A stretch of 64,000 bases of DNA from Psococerastis gibbosa. Its lineage: Eukaryota; Arthropoda; Insecta; Psocodea; Psocidae. Shown here piece by piece: positions 51,076 through 62,560 of the stretch. The notes under the pieces are model-generated. The model saw only the letters and a program-made list of their open reading frames with translations, did not search any database and had not been told where the DNA came from. A program made the position numbers and the translations under genes. The stretch lies in assembly GCA_963971405.1 (NCBI GenBank), contig OZ020488.1, forward strand, positions 3,658,001 through 3,722,000, written 5' to 3'. How positions within the stretch are numbered: position 1 is the stretch's first letter; every line of letters starts with the position of its first letter.

Positions 51076-52130
51076 AAGTTTTAGATTATTTTATATATTG
51101 ATTGAGTTCTAATTTTAATTAAGAAATTTAATTCTTAATTTAAGTGATTTTTCTTTTTAAAAAAATAGAAATTTAATTTTTTTAAAAATACTGAACCAAA
51201 CATTAAAGCACTTTATTATTCAATATGTAAAATAGTTCACACAACTTAGGCTCCTTGCATTTTTTGAAAATTTCGTGGCTTTTTTAAACAATTAATATTA
51301 TATGCATAAGATTTTGGAGTGCACGCAGTAGCTTGACAACTAACTGGGGGGTCTGAGCCTGAGGCCTGGTAGAGGATCCTTTCTTGACCACGGCTCTATT
51401 TAAGATGTTGTAGTCAATAACATGTCTGGCAGCCGCATTTCCCCCACCGATGATAGGTTATGGTACCTATACCCAGAACACTTGCAACATTGCCCCTTCC
51501 GTTTGTTGGTGCAGTTCACTACTACCTCCAGAGCCACCTCCACAAAATAGGCCTCATAGGATCGGCAAGGAGGGTACCTGTAGAACAGCCAATGACGATA
51601 AAGACACCTTTCAGCAACGATTGAGGCTTGAGAAATGTCACAGACTAACACTCGATTAGTACTTCGAATGTACTTTTCAAAACCACCTACAGTACAATAC
51701 TGGAGTAAAAGCTACAATAAAAGATAACTTACCAGCCTAGACTTGTCGACATAGAAAGATAGCGACAGGATAGCAACGAGTAGCAGCCTTAAGTAGCATC
51801 AGTATTTGATACATGGTCCCAGGAACCTGAAAACAATCATCCCAGTGAAATACAATGCAAAAAATGTATATAAATCATATCAAGAAGTGTATCCAATAAC
51901 TTTATTTCATTACCTTACGTTCCTAAAGCCCACCTTTAAGAGGAAGCGACGTTTATGGATCCCAGAATCAGTACCGCTATGGCTGGATACATTCCGCTCG
52001 TACAACAGGGATCGAAGTGGAGTGGTGAAGGAGCCAAATGGGTTATAAATAATAATAATAAATAAATAAATAAATATCGTCAAAATCAGCTAGTTCTGCC
52101 ATTGTCATTGTGCTAGTGCATCAGTGACAG
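51076..52130. other. no gene seen
   Basis: AT-rich with (AATA)n-like stretch at 52048-52075. The small ORFs are not convincing. Confidence 0.4.
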
Positions 52131-52136
52131 TATAGA

Positions 52137-52209
52137 AAGCTTGTGGTCCAGCGGTTAAGACGACGCCCCGGTTAGACGTAGATCGTGGGTTCGAATCCCG
52201 CCAAGCCCA
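52137..52209 (+). repeat. tRNA-like unit 1
   Basis: GGTCCAGCGGTTAAGAC (box A region), ACGCC-CCGGTTA-GGCGT (anticodon-like arm) and GTGGGTTCGAATCCCGC (box B, T-arm) in tRNA order. The acceptor stem pairs 5 of 7. The loop lacks U33, so a functional tRNA is unlikely. Followed by the family tail CAGTTTTTTCCATATCCTCT.. Confidence 0.65.
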
Positions 52210-52439
52210 GTTTTTTCCATATCCTCTAATTTCGGTTATAACCTCTTCAACCAAAGTTAATTTAATGTCAGTGTTATATATACCATATCATACTACAATG
52301 TATTGAATAGAGCATTTCCTTTATGCAATTAAGTAAGCTCACAGACCTGTTCGGTTAGATAGTTGTGTAGAGTTGTGCTAACCTGTCTAGCAACACGAAT
52401 CATGTCAATTGGAGCATAAGTAGAGGATTTGGCGATTAC

Positions 52440-52514
52440 TGGACTTATGGTCCATCGGCTAAGACGACGCCCCGGTTAGGCCTAGATCGTTGGTTCGATT
52501 CCCGCCAAGTCCAG
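52440..52514 (+). repeat. tRNA-like unit 2
   Basis: Same family as unit 1, 303 bp downstream. The acceptor stem TGGACTT/AAGTCCA is a perfect 7 bp, and box B is GGTTCGATTCC. The anticodon stem has one mismatch and position 33 is not U. The same CAGTTTTTTCCATATCC tail follows. The spacer between the units recurs at 57.7 kb. Confidence 0.65.
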
Positions 52515-54060
52515 TTTTTTCCATATCCTCTAATTTTGGTTAGAAAGATTTCTCTAAGAGATGATTTCTAAGCAATTTAGGGAAGTTAGAAGCCTTTCTT
52601 TTCCACGAAGTCACGAGAGAAACCCTACATTCGTTTCTTTTGGTAGGCGAAGCCTTTTAGATTTAGCCCACAATTTGTGCAATCTTTGATATTCCGCGCT
52701 GATCCTACATCGAAACATCACCGTTGATCAGTTCATTCTGTTTTCCATTCAAATTCAAAAGTTTACTGACACGTTTCGCAGCAGAGATCGGGAAATGAAA
52801 GGAGAAATCACCATTGGGTGTGAAGACTTTATATTTTATTGTTACACCTGTCAAGTAGCCTCGTGATAGAGGACTATTTCAGTCACTATAATTATAAGGT
52901 GCTTCTCAGTAAAGTCCATGATTATCACGGTTGATTACCTTTCCTTACATTAAATTATCTACAAAAGTTGAAAATAAACAATTTGGAATTAAATGTTACA
53001 CCTGTGCCTCCATACCTGAAATAATTCAAACTTTCAGCAGCGACAGCGTTGACATCCCAGATCTAGATTTCGACTTGGTTTCCATTCCTATTTAGCTGTA
53101 TTCCACATGAGGATGCCAGAGGATCGAGCTCGGAATCTGGATTTCTGTAAGAAATAGCAAAATTATTTGGAGCCATCCAGAACATCAGTAGGAATGCTGA
53201 AGCTTTATGATTATGTCTATATATAACTTTTTTACATGAAAAAAGTAACTTATGTTGATTTTGTAAATAAAAAATAGGTTAGCTGGTAGAGTAGCCCTTC
53301 GGGGCTAAATCGTGCTTACCCTTGACATTGTAACAGGTGCTAGCTCAACTCGAATCAGTACATGGTTAAGTCATGCTTAAGCCTAATACAATATGTAATT
53401 GTTAGCATATCCATTATCGCTTGCAACTGGTGTAGGTTTACATCGAGAACGTGTACCAATCAGCCAAATTTAATAAGTGGAAACAATGCCAACAATGTCT
53501 GAATATTCATGGGATCGTTGGGAGGGCAAGGTTCAATCAGCTGTTTTAAGTAGGCCTATATATATGTACGAATCAATGCGAATGCCGCCAGATAGGAAGA
53601 TAAAAGCCAGGCTCGATACAAAAGGTGTGCTGACTCGGTTGTTTCAATTTAATAAAACATTTAACGTAGCACTATAGCAATGTCTTCATCATAACTAAAG
53701 ATGGGTCATAAAACTCCTCAGTGGGAAAAAAATACATTCATAGCCTGTCAAATTAAATAAATAAAAATAGCTACCCAAACATTTTGATTTCAGTTTTCTA
53801 TTCGTAGTCATGTAAATTATACTGAATACTTTTTTTATATTATACGATAATACACAGGCCTACATACGGTATTTTTAATCCAACTCAAAATTGCATCTTG
53901 TAAATTTACGCTTAAGGAAATATTTTGAGTTATCAGTTTTCTATGCCAAGTCATGTAAATTATACTGAATATTTATTTATTTATTTTAATACAAAAGTAT
54001 ACGATATTTTTAATACAACCCAAAATTGCATCTTGCAGATTTACGCTTAAAAAACTAAAA
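52515..54060. other. no gene seen
   Basis: Non-coding. A duplicated block (AGTTTTCTATTCGTAGTCATGTAAATTATACTGAATA at about 53791 and AGTTTTCTATGCCAAGTCATGTAAATTATACTGAATA at about 53935) shows a local direct duplication of about 150 bp that also includes CAAAATTGCATCTTG. Confidence 0.5.
53791..54055 (+). repeat. local tandem duplication, ~145 bp units
   Basis: Shared blocks are TCATGTAAATTATACTGAATA, ATACGATA.TTTTTAAT.CAAC and AAAATTGCATCTTG.A.ATTTACGCTTAA. Unit 1 is about 53791-53915 and unit 2 about 53935-54052. It lies just 3' of the THAP gene (minus strand). Confidence 0.7.
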
Positions 54061-54111
54061 AGCTTACCCATTGAGCTGAACTGATCTCATCCTCCTAGTG
54101 AGTCAAGTGAC

Positions 54112-55032
54112 TCACTGCTTTAAATCTTTCGTTGGCAACTCCTGCTGACGATTTTCACTCTCCTCCGTCCGAACAGCTTTCTTTTTCCGTAAGTTCAACA
54201 TTGGCGAGACCTCCTTGAGTAAGTTCAAATGAGACTGCCTCTCCAGAACTTTCAATCTCATTACCAAATTCTGCATATCGGTCTGTGTCTTCGTAAGAGC
54301 ACTTCTCAAACTCTTGATAACTTTATACAATTTCGAGCGCGTCTGCGCCTTTCTTGCCTTATCCCGACGTTTCAAAAGTCTCGATCCTTTCCCAGTGCGC
54401 TTCTTCCGCGGTAGCTTACGTTTTTTGGGTGGCGGTTCCGGTGAAGGTGCTGGGTCTGGTTCCATCCAATCCTCATTGATTTCATTCCTCGGCACGTACA
54501 CACAGTATGGTGTCGTGACAGGGGCGTTGCTTAAATTGGTACCAGAAACACTGTAGCCATGGTCAATGTATTCAGCAGGGGCTTCGTTAGAACTGACAAC
54601 AGAAATCTCCTTATTCTCATTTATGTCATCATCCTCGTCCGTTGCATGATCATAAACATTATAATCGTGATCGTGATATGGAAGATCGGCTATTAAGTTT
54701 ACAAGAGGGGGGGCATCCTTAATTTTGTCTAAAACATCGCTGTTTGACCCCAACTCCTCATAACCAGACACTCCATTATAGGTTACCTTCGAGGGCAACG
54801 CTATAGATGGTAAAGCCCCCCTCACAAGTGTTTTCATTTTCATCATTCCCTTGTCAACAAAACATTGATCTGTATAATGTTTGGAGCATATATGAATTCT
54901 TTTGGGAGATATAGGCACGTGCAGCAGCCCCGACAGAAGATGGTCTCTGACAACGATGCTATGCATACTAACTCCTTCTGTGCGAAATGAATTATAGCAC
55001 CCATCAATATGGCAAACGCGTCGCTGGGCCAT
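54112..55032 (-). CDS. THAP-domain protein
   Basis: 306 codons, one exon, on the minus strand. The N-terminus is a THAP zinc finger (C2CH): RRVCHIDGCYNSF gives the first two Cys, HICSKHYTDQCF gives the last Cys-His, and RGALPSIALP is the terminal proline motif. The expected Trp/Phe-type core residues are partly changed. A Ser/acidic middle follows, then a basic nuclear-localisation stretch (PPPKKRKLPRKKRTGKGSRL) and a coiled-coil segment (LYKVIKSLRSALTKTQTDMQ..). THAP proteins are sequence-specific DNA binders, many descended from P-element transposases. No catalytic domain follows, so a host transcription regulator is most likely. ATGGCGG motifs lie just upstream. The clean frame supports an active gene. 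Confidence 0.85.
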   Translation of the reverse strand: MAQRRVCHIDGCYNSFRTEGVSMHSIVVRDHLLSGLLHVPISPKRIHICSKHYTDQCFVDKGMMKMKTLVRGALPSIALPSKVTYNGVSGYEELGSNSDVLDKIKDAPPLVNLIADLPYHDHDYNVYDHATDEDDDINENKEISVVSSNEAPAEYIDHGYSVSGTNLSNAPVTTPYCVYVPRNEINEDWMEPDPAPSPEPPPKKRKLPRKKRTGKGSRLLKRRDKARKAQTRSKLYKVIKSLRSALTKTQTDMQNLVMRLKVLERQSHLNLLKEVSPMLNLRKKKAVRTEESENRQQELPTKDLKQ

Positions 55033-55099
55033 TACTATAGATTTAGATTTAGAAATAATAAATATTTCGTAATTACTGCGTTTTGTCAGTTAAGCTTAC

Positions 55100-55128
55100 A
55101 ACATGGCGGCGTTGTAGTTAATGGCGGG
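55100..55128. promoter_or_regulatory. two ATGGCGG (YY1/Pho-like) motifs upstream of THAP gene
   Basis: AACATGGCGGCG at 55100-55111 and TAATGGCGGG at 55119-55128 lie 68-96 bp upstream of the THAP start codon. AA.ATGGCGGC is the extended YY1 site known from promoters and 5' UTRs. Regulatory role is inferred from sequence and position. Confidence 0.4.
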
Positions 55129-56115
55129 ATTCACCAACACTTTGCCGAAAGATATCTTCTTCGCTGAAATTCAACATACTTATGCAGTTTAGTCTGTATT
55201 TGAAGTCCCCGGGCATTTCACACACACAGACACCTTCACTCCGTCACAGACAAGTGGGCCTGCTCAGCCTGAGCCGTGAGGGAACTTGGTAAGGGCGTTT
55301 TCTAACATTTTGAAAACTTTGAAAACTTTGAAACCTTTGAAATAGCATTAGCGTAGTAAATAATCGTGTTTTGGGATCTCTAGTCGTGGCTTTAGAGTAA
55401 GAGACGTATTCCTGATTCCAAATAATAATATTGTTCTGGATTTTAGCAATCTTGAATCTACCACAATCACATTGGCTTTACTACCATTATTATTAATTAA
55501 ATTAATTATTTATAGACCTATATTGAAATATATACGCACTAATCTGAATTGATTAAAGAAATGGATTTGAATGGAAATATAGCAATATGCAACATAGCAA
55601 GTTACAATCATGTGAGTTGCCTAAATTAACTTCCAATAATATGTAGCTTCTAGCTTGTAACATTTGTCTGTAGTGCTGTTAGGGACCACTAATGGTTGCT
55701 GTGTTGGGATCATTTATTTCAATCCATTATGGGTTCAAGAATTGAAATTGAACCAGGAAGCTTACCAATTGAATAGGCTTAGGTTCACTGACAGTATTAT
55801 GCCAATGGACGTAGCTATATTAATAGCTCTCTTGCAGAACATGGGTATCTGCGACTTCCATACATTAAAATCAAGTGAAATCAAAAATTTCGACCGTTAA
55901 TAAGCATTCCTTATACTACGTATACATAGGGAAGCAAAAGAAGGTCCTGTTAATGTCAATTCGTCTTGGTTTCATTAAAGGTTAAAAGACTTGCTGTTCC
56001 CTCCAGATTAGAGCCCCGAACGCGGAGAGTGATTGTGTGAAGCTGTTGGGCTTAATAGTGGACTCAAGTTAAATTGGACTGCTTACTCATAGCATTTTTG
56101 AAATAAAAATGTCAA
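55129..56115. other. no gene seen
   Basis: Contains a GAAAACTTTGAAA-type short tandem (55310-55340). The ORF at 55664-55900 has ordinary composition but no recognised motif and no splice context. Confidence 0.35.
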
Positions 56116-56376
56116 AAGTACCAAAAAGTATCTGCTAATGGCATATCATGCTCCTTTCCATAGACACATTAATTACGACTTACTTCTATGGGGTCATTCT
56201 CCAAGGGTGGTTAATTTTCTTCTATTGCAGAAGAAGGCTGTCAGGATTGTGGTGTTCCCAGCAGTCTTGCTATTAAAAAAAAATTCAGGATTCAAGCCCG
56301 TTGTCACGAGGAGGATGAAGGAATGTCCACTCCACAGCATGGATGAGTTCAGGGAACTGGGATACATAACTCATTA
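56116..56376 (+). pseudogene. LINE reverse-transcriptase C-terminal remnant
   Basis: KKYLLMAYHAPFHRHINYDL, LLWGHSPRVVNFLLLQKKAV and RIVV match the AYHA.FHSH..YG..LWG......L.LQKKA.R.I segment, a signature of Jockey-type arthropod LINEs. The rest of the element, including the catalytic core, is missing. Confidence 0.75.
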
Positions 56377-57154
56377 AACATGACAGAGCATTCAGCAATG
56401 CGTACATGAGGGAGCTGCCGGCCATTTTTTCATATACTGTAAGTTATAATGAGAAAAAGTTTTGAGATAAACTGGAACATTCCAACTACAAACTATAATA
56501 CCTATTATATATTGACACTTCACTGATTCACCGCTAATACCAGAGTACTTAAGTTCTTAATGAAGGGCGGTAGGCAGATAATATTGTTTTTTTGACGAAC
56601 CCTATAAATAGTAAAAGTGGGTCAACTCGCCACGACGGCCTGATAAGAACGTTTAACTGAGCTGAACCATTTTCTATGTCTGCATCATGTCTGTCTTTAC
56701 ATGAATTAGGCTGAGATGCGAATGCTAACAACTAAAAACCCAGTCAAATAACTTTAGTGGAGTGAGGCATCGGCATGACACAGTCATAATTTTTTATGAT
56801 TTAAAATTCGGCATGACGTGGACCTATTCAAATGGAAAATATTTTGAATTGCTACTTTTGTATTAGCAATACTTCCTGAATCACATAACCACCAGTTCCT
56901 ACCCACAACTCAATTTTGGAAGCTAAATATGAGATTCAGGAGTAGCAATGTAATGCTAACGAATTTGATTTTAGTTTAGCTTATCTTTTTATTGCGAAAA
57001 AAAATAGAATCGAGACAATAGATATGTTGTTTCCACGAAAACATTAATTTGAAGGCCCAATAGTTTGACAAATTCATCTATGCTGGTTATATAGTATTTC
57101 TCTCTCTCTTGGCTTGTAGATCACCTTTTATTCAGCCTTACATGATTTGAATTG

Positions 57155-57189
<35 letters not shown>

Positions 57190-57540
57190 CTTAAAAGTTC
57201 TAGCAACCGACCACGCATTAGATTCTACTCGCCACTATTCGCAAGGGGAGAGTCCGAAACTAATACCTGCTAACCTATTCAGCATTGAATTAAACGCTTC
57301 AAATCAGCAACATAGTAGTTCATTACTGTGACGTCAGGTTAAATGGAATAAGGAGAAGCTCCTTCAATCGTACCTGATTTTCGTAAGTTAGTTTAATAAT
57401 TATTTTATGTTTTACGCAGAAACAAATGTAACCTGACCTAGAATGTGTCTTAACATCATGAGTGGGCAACTTACCCAATCTTATCAAGAATGGTAAATTC
57501 ACATTATATTGTTGTATTAAATGGTGTATATAACACTAAA
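56377..57540. other. no gene seen; (TA)n at 57156-57186
   Basis: Non-coding AT-rich DNA with a 31-bp TA dinucleotide repeat. Confidence 0.5.
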
Positions 57541-57592
57541 TTAACTTTGGTTGAAGAGATAACCCCCACGAAATTAGAGGATATAGAAAAAC

Positions 57593-57666
57593 TGAGCTTG
57601 ACGGGATTCGAGCCCATGATCTACGCCTAGCCGGAGCGTCGTCTTAACCCCTGGACCAGAAGCCCC
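57593..57666 (-). repeat. tRNA-like unit 3, minus strand
   Basis: On the minus strand: GGGGCTTCTGGTCCAGGGGT.., ACGCTCCGGCTAGGCGT, GGGCTCGAATCCC and AAGCTCA, then the family tail CAGTTTTTCTATATCCTCT. Imperfect acceptor stem. Spacer sequence (57667-57850) matches the spacer between units 1 and 2 in reverse complement. Confidence 0.65.
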
Positions 57667-57929
57667 GACAAGAACAGTTGATGTACTTATATGCTCGAAT
57701 TGACATGATTCGTATTGTCAGTCAGGTTAGCACAGCTACCGAACTAGTCTGTGAGCTTCCTTAATGCTATAAAGGCAATGCTTTACATATTATATTGAAG
57801 TATTATATGGTTTATATAACACTGGTCTTAATTTAACTTTGTGTTAACCTGGATAACATTACGAATCATGTCAATACGAGGTTATAACTTGAAGGTATAC
57901 ATCAGTTACTGTTCTTGTGCGGTCTTACG

Positions 57930-57996
57930 TTCTTGTGCAGTTAAGACGACTCCCTGGTTAGGCGTAGATCATGTGTTCGAATCCCGTCAAGCCCAG
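57930..57996 (+). repeat. tRNA-like unit 4
   Basis: GTTAAGACGACTCCCTGGTTAGGCGTAGATC then GTGTTCGAATCCCG and TCAAGCCCAG, followed by the same tail. The 5' part is degraded. It faces away from unit 3, so the two units lie head to head. Confidence 0.6.
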
Positions 57997-58647
57997 TTTT
58001 TTTATATCCTCTAATTTTGGTGAACTTCACATTTTTAATCGCATGTTAAGACTTTATAAAATTGCCATAGTATGCCCGCAGGTAGCCTATATGCCATAAG
58101 TGAGTACCAACGGCCACCAGGTTCCCCACTCTCCCTGTCGATATCTATAAGAACCCTGCAACGTTTCGGAAAAAGGGAGATAGCAAACTCTTTAACTGGA
58201 CAAGCATAGCATCTGAATTTGAAACCCCGAGCCGGTCCAGAAGGCATAATTTGCATTGGATTTGGCTTTATGTTATGTGTCATATTGTCTCGCCAATTAG
58301 TGACTGGACGTCATACCATGAAATTTGTCCTTACTACGTTTACTATACATGCGTACAATGGTTATTATTGCTCTATATTTATGTATTATTATAATTTTCA
58401 GGATGTCTCAATGTTGGTGATATTTGAGAAGGATCTGTAGAATCAGGAGGACCCATTACGCCATCCTGCCCTTCAGTTTATTCAGGAGAAGCTGCGAGAA
58501 AAGTTGTATGTGCTGAAAAGGACTGGCACTTGTTAAAATTCAGACCATCATTGTTATATATTTAAAATTAAATAACTAAGTCTGGAATGTAGAAACACAC
58601 AGTTCATAAATTTTGCAATTGTACGAAGAAACCATCAATCGCAATTT
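57997..58647. other. no gene seen
   Basis: The ORFs on both strands at 58035-58440 are not protein-like. Nothing supported. Confidence 0.35.
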
Positions 58648-58771
58648 TGTGCACGGGTTATACATACCTAATTTTATTGCTTTTATACCCAGAAATAAGA
58701 AAAGAATTTTGTTTCTTTTCTTATTTCTGGGTATAAAAGCAATAAAATTAGGTATGTATAACCCGTGCACA
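58648..58771. repeat. perfect palindrome, 59-bp arms, 6-bp loop
   Basis: 58648-58706 is the exact reverse complement of 58713-58771, with TTTTGT between them. The sequence begins TGTGCACGGGTTATACATAC. Arms with no mismatch point to a very recent origin or to gene conversion. No TIR-transposon signature or target duplication was found at its edges. Confidence 0.9.
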
Positions 58772-59935
58772 TTGTTCTTAATTTGCTTTTATATGTAAAA
58801 AATGGAAAAGTTCCAATAAATGAAAATATATATATAAGAAGTGGACGTAGAGATAATTTATCTTATATGATTATGATGATTTTTAATATTTTCATCCGTT
58901 GATGGAAAAACTCGTAATCATGTCAGTTATCATTCATAATTTTCAGCTCTATGGTTTCCAATAAAATAATGTACTAGGCCTACTGCCTGAAAACATTTCC
59001 AGGCTTTTTTCTACTCATTGCTAAGCAAGTCCGGGAAAATATCACAATCCATAATTTTTAAGACCGCCATTAATTATACGCGAAAGTAAATAATGCTATG
59101 TACAAATTCTTAAGAGTGTACGACCCGTGGGAAATTAACAGTCCAAAATTTAATAGGCCTACTTATCTTTTATTTAATTTAATAATAACCTCTATTTTCA
59201 TTATATAAATGTAATGGGATAACTAAGCAAGTTATTAAAATATTAGTTCATTTAAGTAATTGTAGAAGACTACTTTAAGCATAATATACGATAATAGGGT
59301 ATTATTAATTTTTTGTTTGTATTTTTTTCATGTTATCTATTTTATGAGAAATTTTAGCCCTCAATAATTTTTATGAAAAAGCTACAGTAGGTACCAATGA
59401 AGTAGTCTTCTGCAACTTAAAGAACCGGTCCGAGTTTACTCGAAAATGCTTTCCAATTTATCAAAATTTGTAGATAGAGAAAATGAGTAATTTCATAGTA
59501 AATAATTTTCCTATGGTTAAATTTCCGATGTGCCGGGGGGGGGGGGGGGGGGGGGATTGTCCACCTGACGTCACTGGAGGTGAGGTAAATTCTAGATAGG
59601 TCCGACCAACACATTAACACAGAGCAATACTGGCAGGGCACGCAATGCGTTTGAGCGTGAATTTTCTATAATTTTTTTTTTAAAAAAATTTTTTGTACAA
59701 AACCAAATACTTTTCTGGGAAAACAACCTGTCCGATTTCTTTACTCAACACCTAAAACATACCTGAAGGTAGAAATCATCGATAGAAAGGTTTCGCAGAA
59801 AAATTATTTTTTAGTCATTTTTCATTAAAATTTAGTTGTTTTTTTACCCCCAGAAGCAAACTATCAAGGGGCAAGCGACCCCCCGCATTTTATCAATATT
59901 AATAGCAACTACAATACATGTGAATTTAATAGAAA
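58772..59935. other. no gene seen; 21-base G run
   Basis: Non-coding. An uninterrupted run of 21 G lies at 59535-59555. Confidence 0.45.
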
Positions 59936-59937
59936 TC

Positions 59938-60085
59938 GTTGGAGCCGTTTTTGGGAGATAATTTTTTTTAGAGTTTTTTTTGGAGTTTTTTGAGAATAAA
60001 ACCCCCCCAAATTGAGTTAGCCCCAAATAAAAAAAACTGTCCCGAGGTTTAATAATTTTTGTGAACCTACATGCCGAATTTCATC
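59938..60085 (-). repeat. dispersed repeat, copy 2 (inverted partner of 19236)
   Basis: GTTGGAGCCGTTTTTGGGAGA, CCCCCCAAATTGAGTTAGCC, TGTCCCGAGG and GTGAACCTACATGCCGAATTT are the complement of 19236-19385. The following TCATCAAAATCGACCGGGTA is typical of the same type of repeat but lies beyond the matched part. Confidence 0.7.
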
Positions 60086-61398
60086 AAAATCGACCGGGTA
60101 GTTTGCCCGGAAATCGACGCACAGACAGACAGACAGACATTTCGTAAAAAACACTTTTGGGTTCCTGGCACCTTAAAACGTGTAAAATTGTTGAAATCTC
60201 GGAATCGAAAATTTCGGCCGTCACAAAGCTTACCTTATACTAGCCTACGTATAAATTGGAAAGCAATGAACATAATTTTTAATAACTTGAGAGTTAATTA
60301 AATAAAAAATTAGGACCGTATTAAATTTCGGGCTGCCAATTTCCTGCGGGACGTTAGGACGTAGGCTATACTCAGTAAAGCAAATATTTTCGATACGTGA
60401 TCGCAATTTTTTAAACATACCTACTTGTTTACGTAATTACAATATATATAGTATTTCAATGGGTTTCAACTTATTAAAGTTTAGACTAAAACCCTCATAA
60501 ATGGGTTTCCTGCTTTTAGTATTTAGGCTTTAGCTAGCTTCTTGGGCCCCTTTGATAGAGATACTTGATACTCCCCTAAGCAGCTGCATTTTTTCCTAGC
60601 TGGAAAAGGCAGTATGCACCTATAAGTGATTAGTGAGGTAATTATAGCTAGGCGATCGACACCAGGCCTACTATAAGTTGGATCATGGTCTAGCTAATAA
60701 TAATATAAGTAAAAGAACAATACCTATTATAGCCTCCCAAAATTCAGTTATGCAACCTAGGCCTTTAATTCTATCATGACAAGGCTACCTACGTAACCTA
60801 ACTGAATTTACTATACAATTGGATACGAATATGCACCTAGTGTAACTATTCGTGCCAAAAGACTCGTTAAAAAAGTTTTAAATGAGTTCAGTTGTGGAAT
60901 CAAGTGGGTATAACATCTTCTGAATTAGTAAGACCAGTAAGTCTGTCGAACATTGAAAAAGGGTAAACTTCCAAGGTCTCATCCAAAAAAATTCAGCACC
61001 AATTTGATATCCTATGGTAAAAACATTGTATTTGACATCCGTCTATTGCTATTTACAATAAATGTGCTATTTTTTGGCCTGCTTAATAAGCATACTTTAG
61101 TTGTATTAATTTTCACTGTTTTAAAAGACCAACAATATTAGCGCGGATCTGTTCAAACTTCAATCTGTTGACACGATAGATAAGTAGATAACCTCAAATA
61201 TAGGTTAACAACCGCGTCGGTCAACAAGGCAGAAGAAAAATCAAGAAAGGTAAGTTCTAATATAGTTTTGCATACTGTGTACTACTTAAATAGATTGTTT
61301 TTGTTGGCAGAGCTTAAATTAAGATATTATGCAGGTTACTTTGACAAGATTTGTATGAATTTCTCCAATTGAGGGGTGTTGTATTTCATTGTTTTTAT
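60086..61398. other. no gene seen
   Basis: (ACAG)n-like AGACAGACAGACAGACA at about 60122. A donor-like AAGAAAG/GTAAGTTC at about 61248 could belong with the acceptor TTTGTTTTAG at about 61800, but no coding exon is visible. Confidence 0.35.
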
Positions 61399-61399
61399 T

Positions 61400-61505
61400 A
61401 AAAAGACGTGGCAGTAGCTTTTTTAAATTAAAGCGGGAAGAATGTGGAGGGGCCACGTGACAGCTAGAACCACGTCTTTTTCAAAATTAAAGCGGGAAGA
61501 ACAGG
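61400..61505. repeat. small inverted and direct repeat cluster
   Basis: AAAAAGACGTGG (61400-61411) and its complement CCACGTCTTTTT (61470-61481) form a stem. A direct repeat AAATTAAAGCGGGAAGAA follows each arm. GCGGGAA is an E2F-like core, of unknown meaning here. Confidence 0.6.
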
Positions 61506-62560
61506 TATTTTAGCACTCAGATTGACACTGGATTCCCATGCTCACAATACGAACATGCCACCTCGTTTCAATTTTTGTACATAGGCCAATCAATAGCTTA
61601 ATAATTTACTTGGCAATAATATCATTACTCCCTAGTTTTATATTAATTAGGCTAGGTCACTTTAATCATTTTAATGTCTTTCAATGAGCGGAAAGCGCAT
61701 ACCTGAAAAATATTTAATGTGCTGGCTTAACAGTACCGCATTACTCTTACTATTATCTAACTAAAGGTGTAGCTTACTTCATTGTCTTCTTTGTTTTAGG
61801 AAAGAAAAAGGAGACACTGTGGAAGCTTAATATCAACTTACAATATTAAAACATCTTCATAAAATGAATAATAATGCACTAATCCAAATCCAACTTTTTG
61901 CTACTGAGATATACATTTTCGAAGTCAACGTGGTGCCACAGAAGATGCCAACTGCAGCTGGAACAATTTGGAAATCAGCGACGATCCATTAGCCTGGATT
62001 CTTCAGGTCCATTAAAATTTTGTCTAGTTTCGAATTTGTCTTTGTTTTTCATTCAGCCGGCCCTCCTTCCGTAGATATATGCTAATGCTATTCTCGGATA
62101 AATGCGTTTCTTTAATTAGTTTACAACACAAATGACTAACGATTTACCCTGATATTGTTATAGAGGGCTATTTCAAGCATTTTTAATTTTCAGCGTGCGA
62201 CTTTTCCATGAATTTTACTATGTGTTAAATTTTATGCTCCAGTAATTTTCATTAATTAAATTACAGCTCCAAAATTTAGAAATCCCTCATGATATTATGA
62301 TATTAGGGTGTATGGAAGCCTTCTACACCTTTAGTCTACAATACTATACCTAAAACTGACAGAAAAAATAAAGGCAAGCATAGGTAGTGTATGTAGTGTA
62401 ATACGAATAAACATAATAGTCTCCTTGGTAACTTTGTAAAACTTGCTGTCATTCATTGTTAAAAATAAGTGTAATACGAGATAATCCATAATGGAAGAAC
62501 ATCCGGGTTCTAATGTTCTATTATTAAAATTATAGCGTTGATGATATCTTTCAACTCAAA
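61506..62560. other. no gene seen
   Basis: AT-rich. Nothing supported. Confidence 0.4.

Noticed and set aside
53275-53370. tRNA-like sequence (TTAGCTGGTAGAGTAG .. CAACTCGAATC)
   Set aside because: Box A is fair but box B is poor, and no arms pair convincingly.
60953-61141. 62-codon ORF with hydrophobic segment
   Set aside because: AT-rich composition gives such frames by chance, and there is no motif or splice support.
61248-61800. Possible untranslated intron (GTAAGT .. TTTTAG)
   Set aside because: Consensus sites only. No exon content on either side could be recognised.
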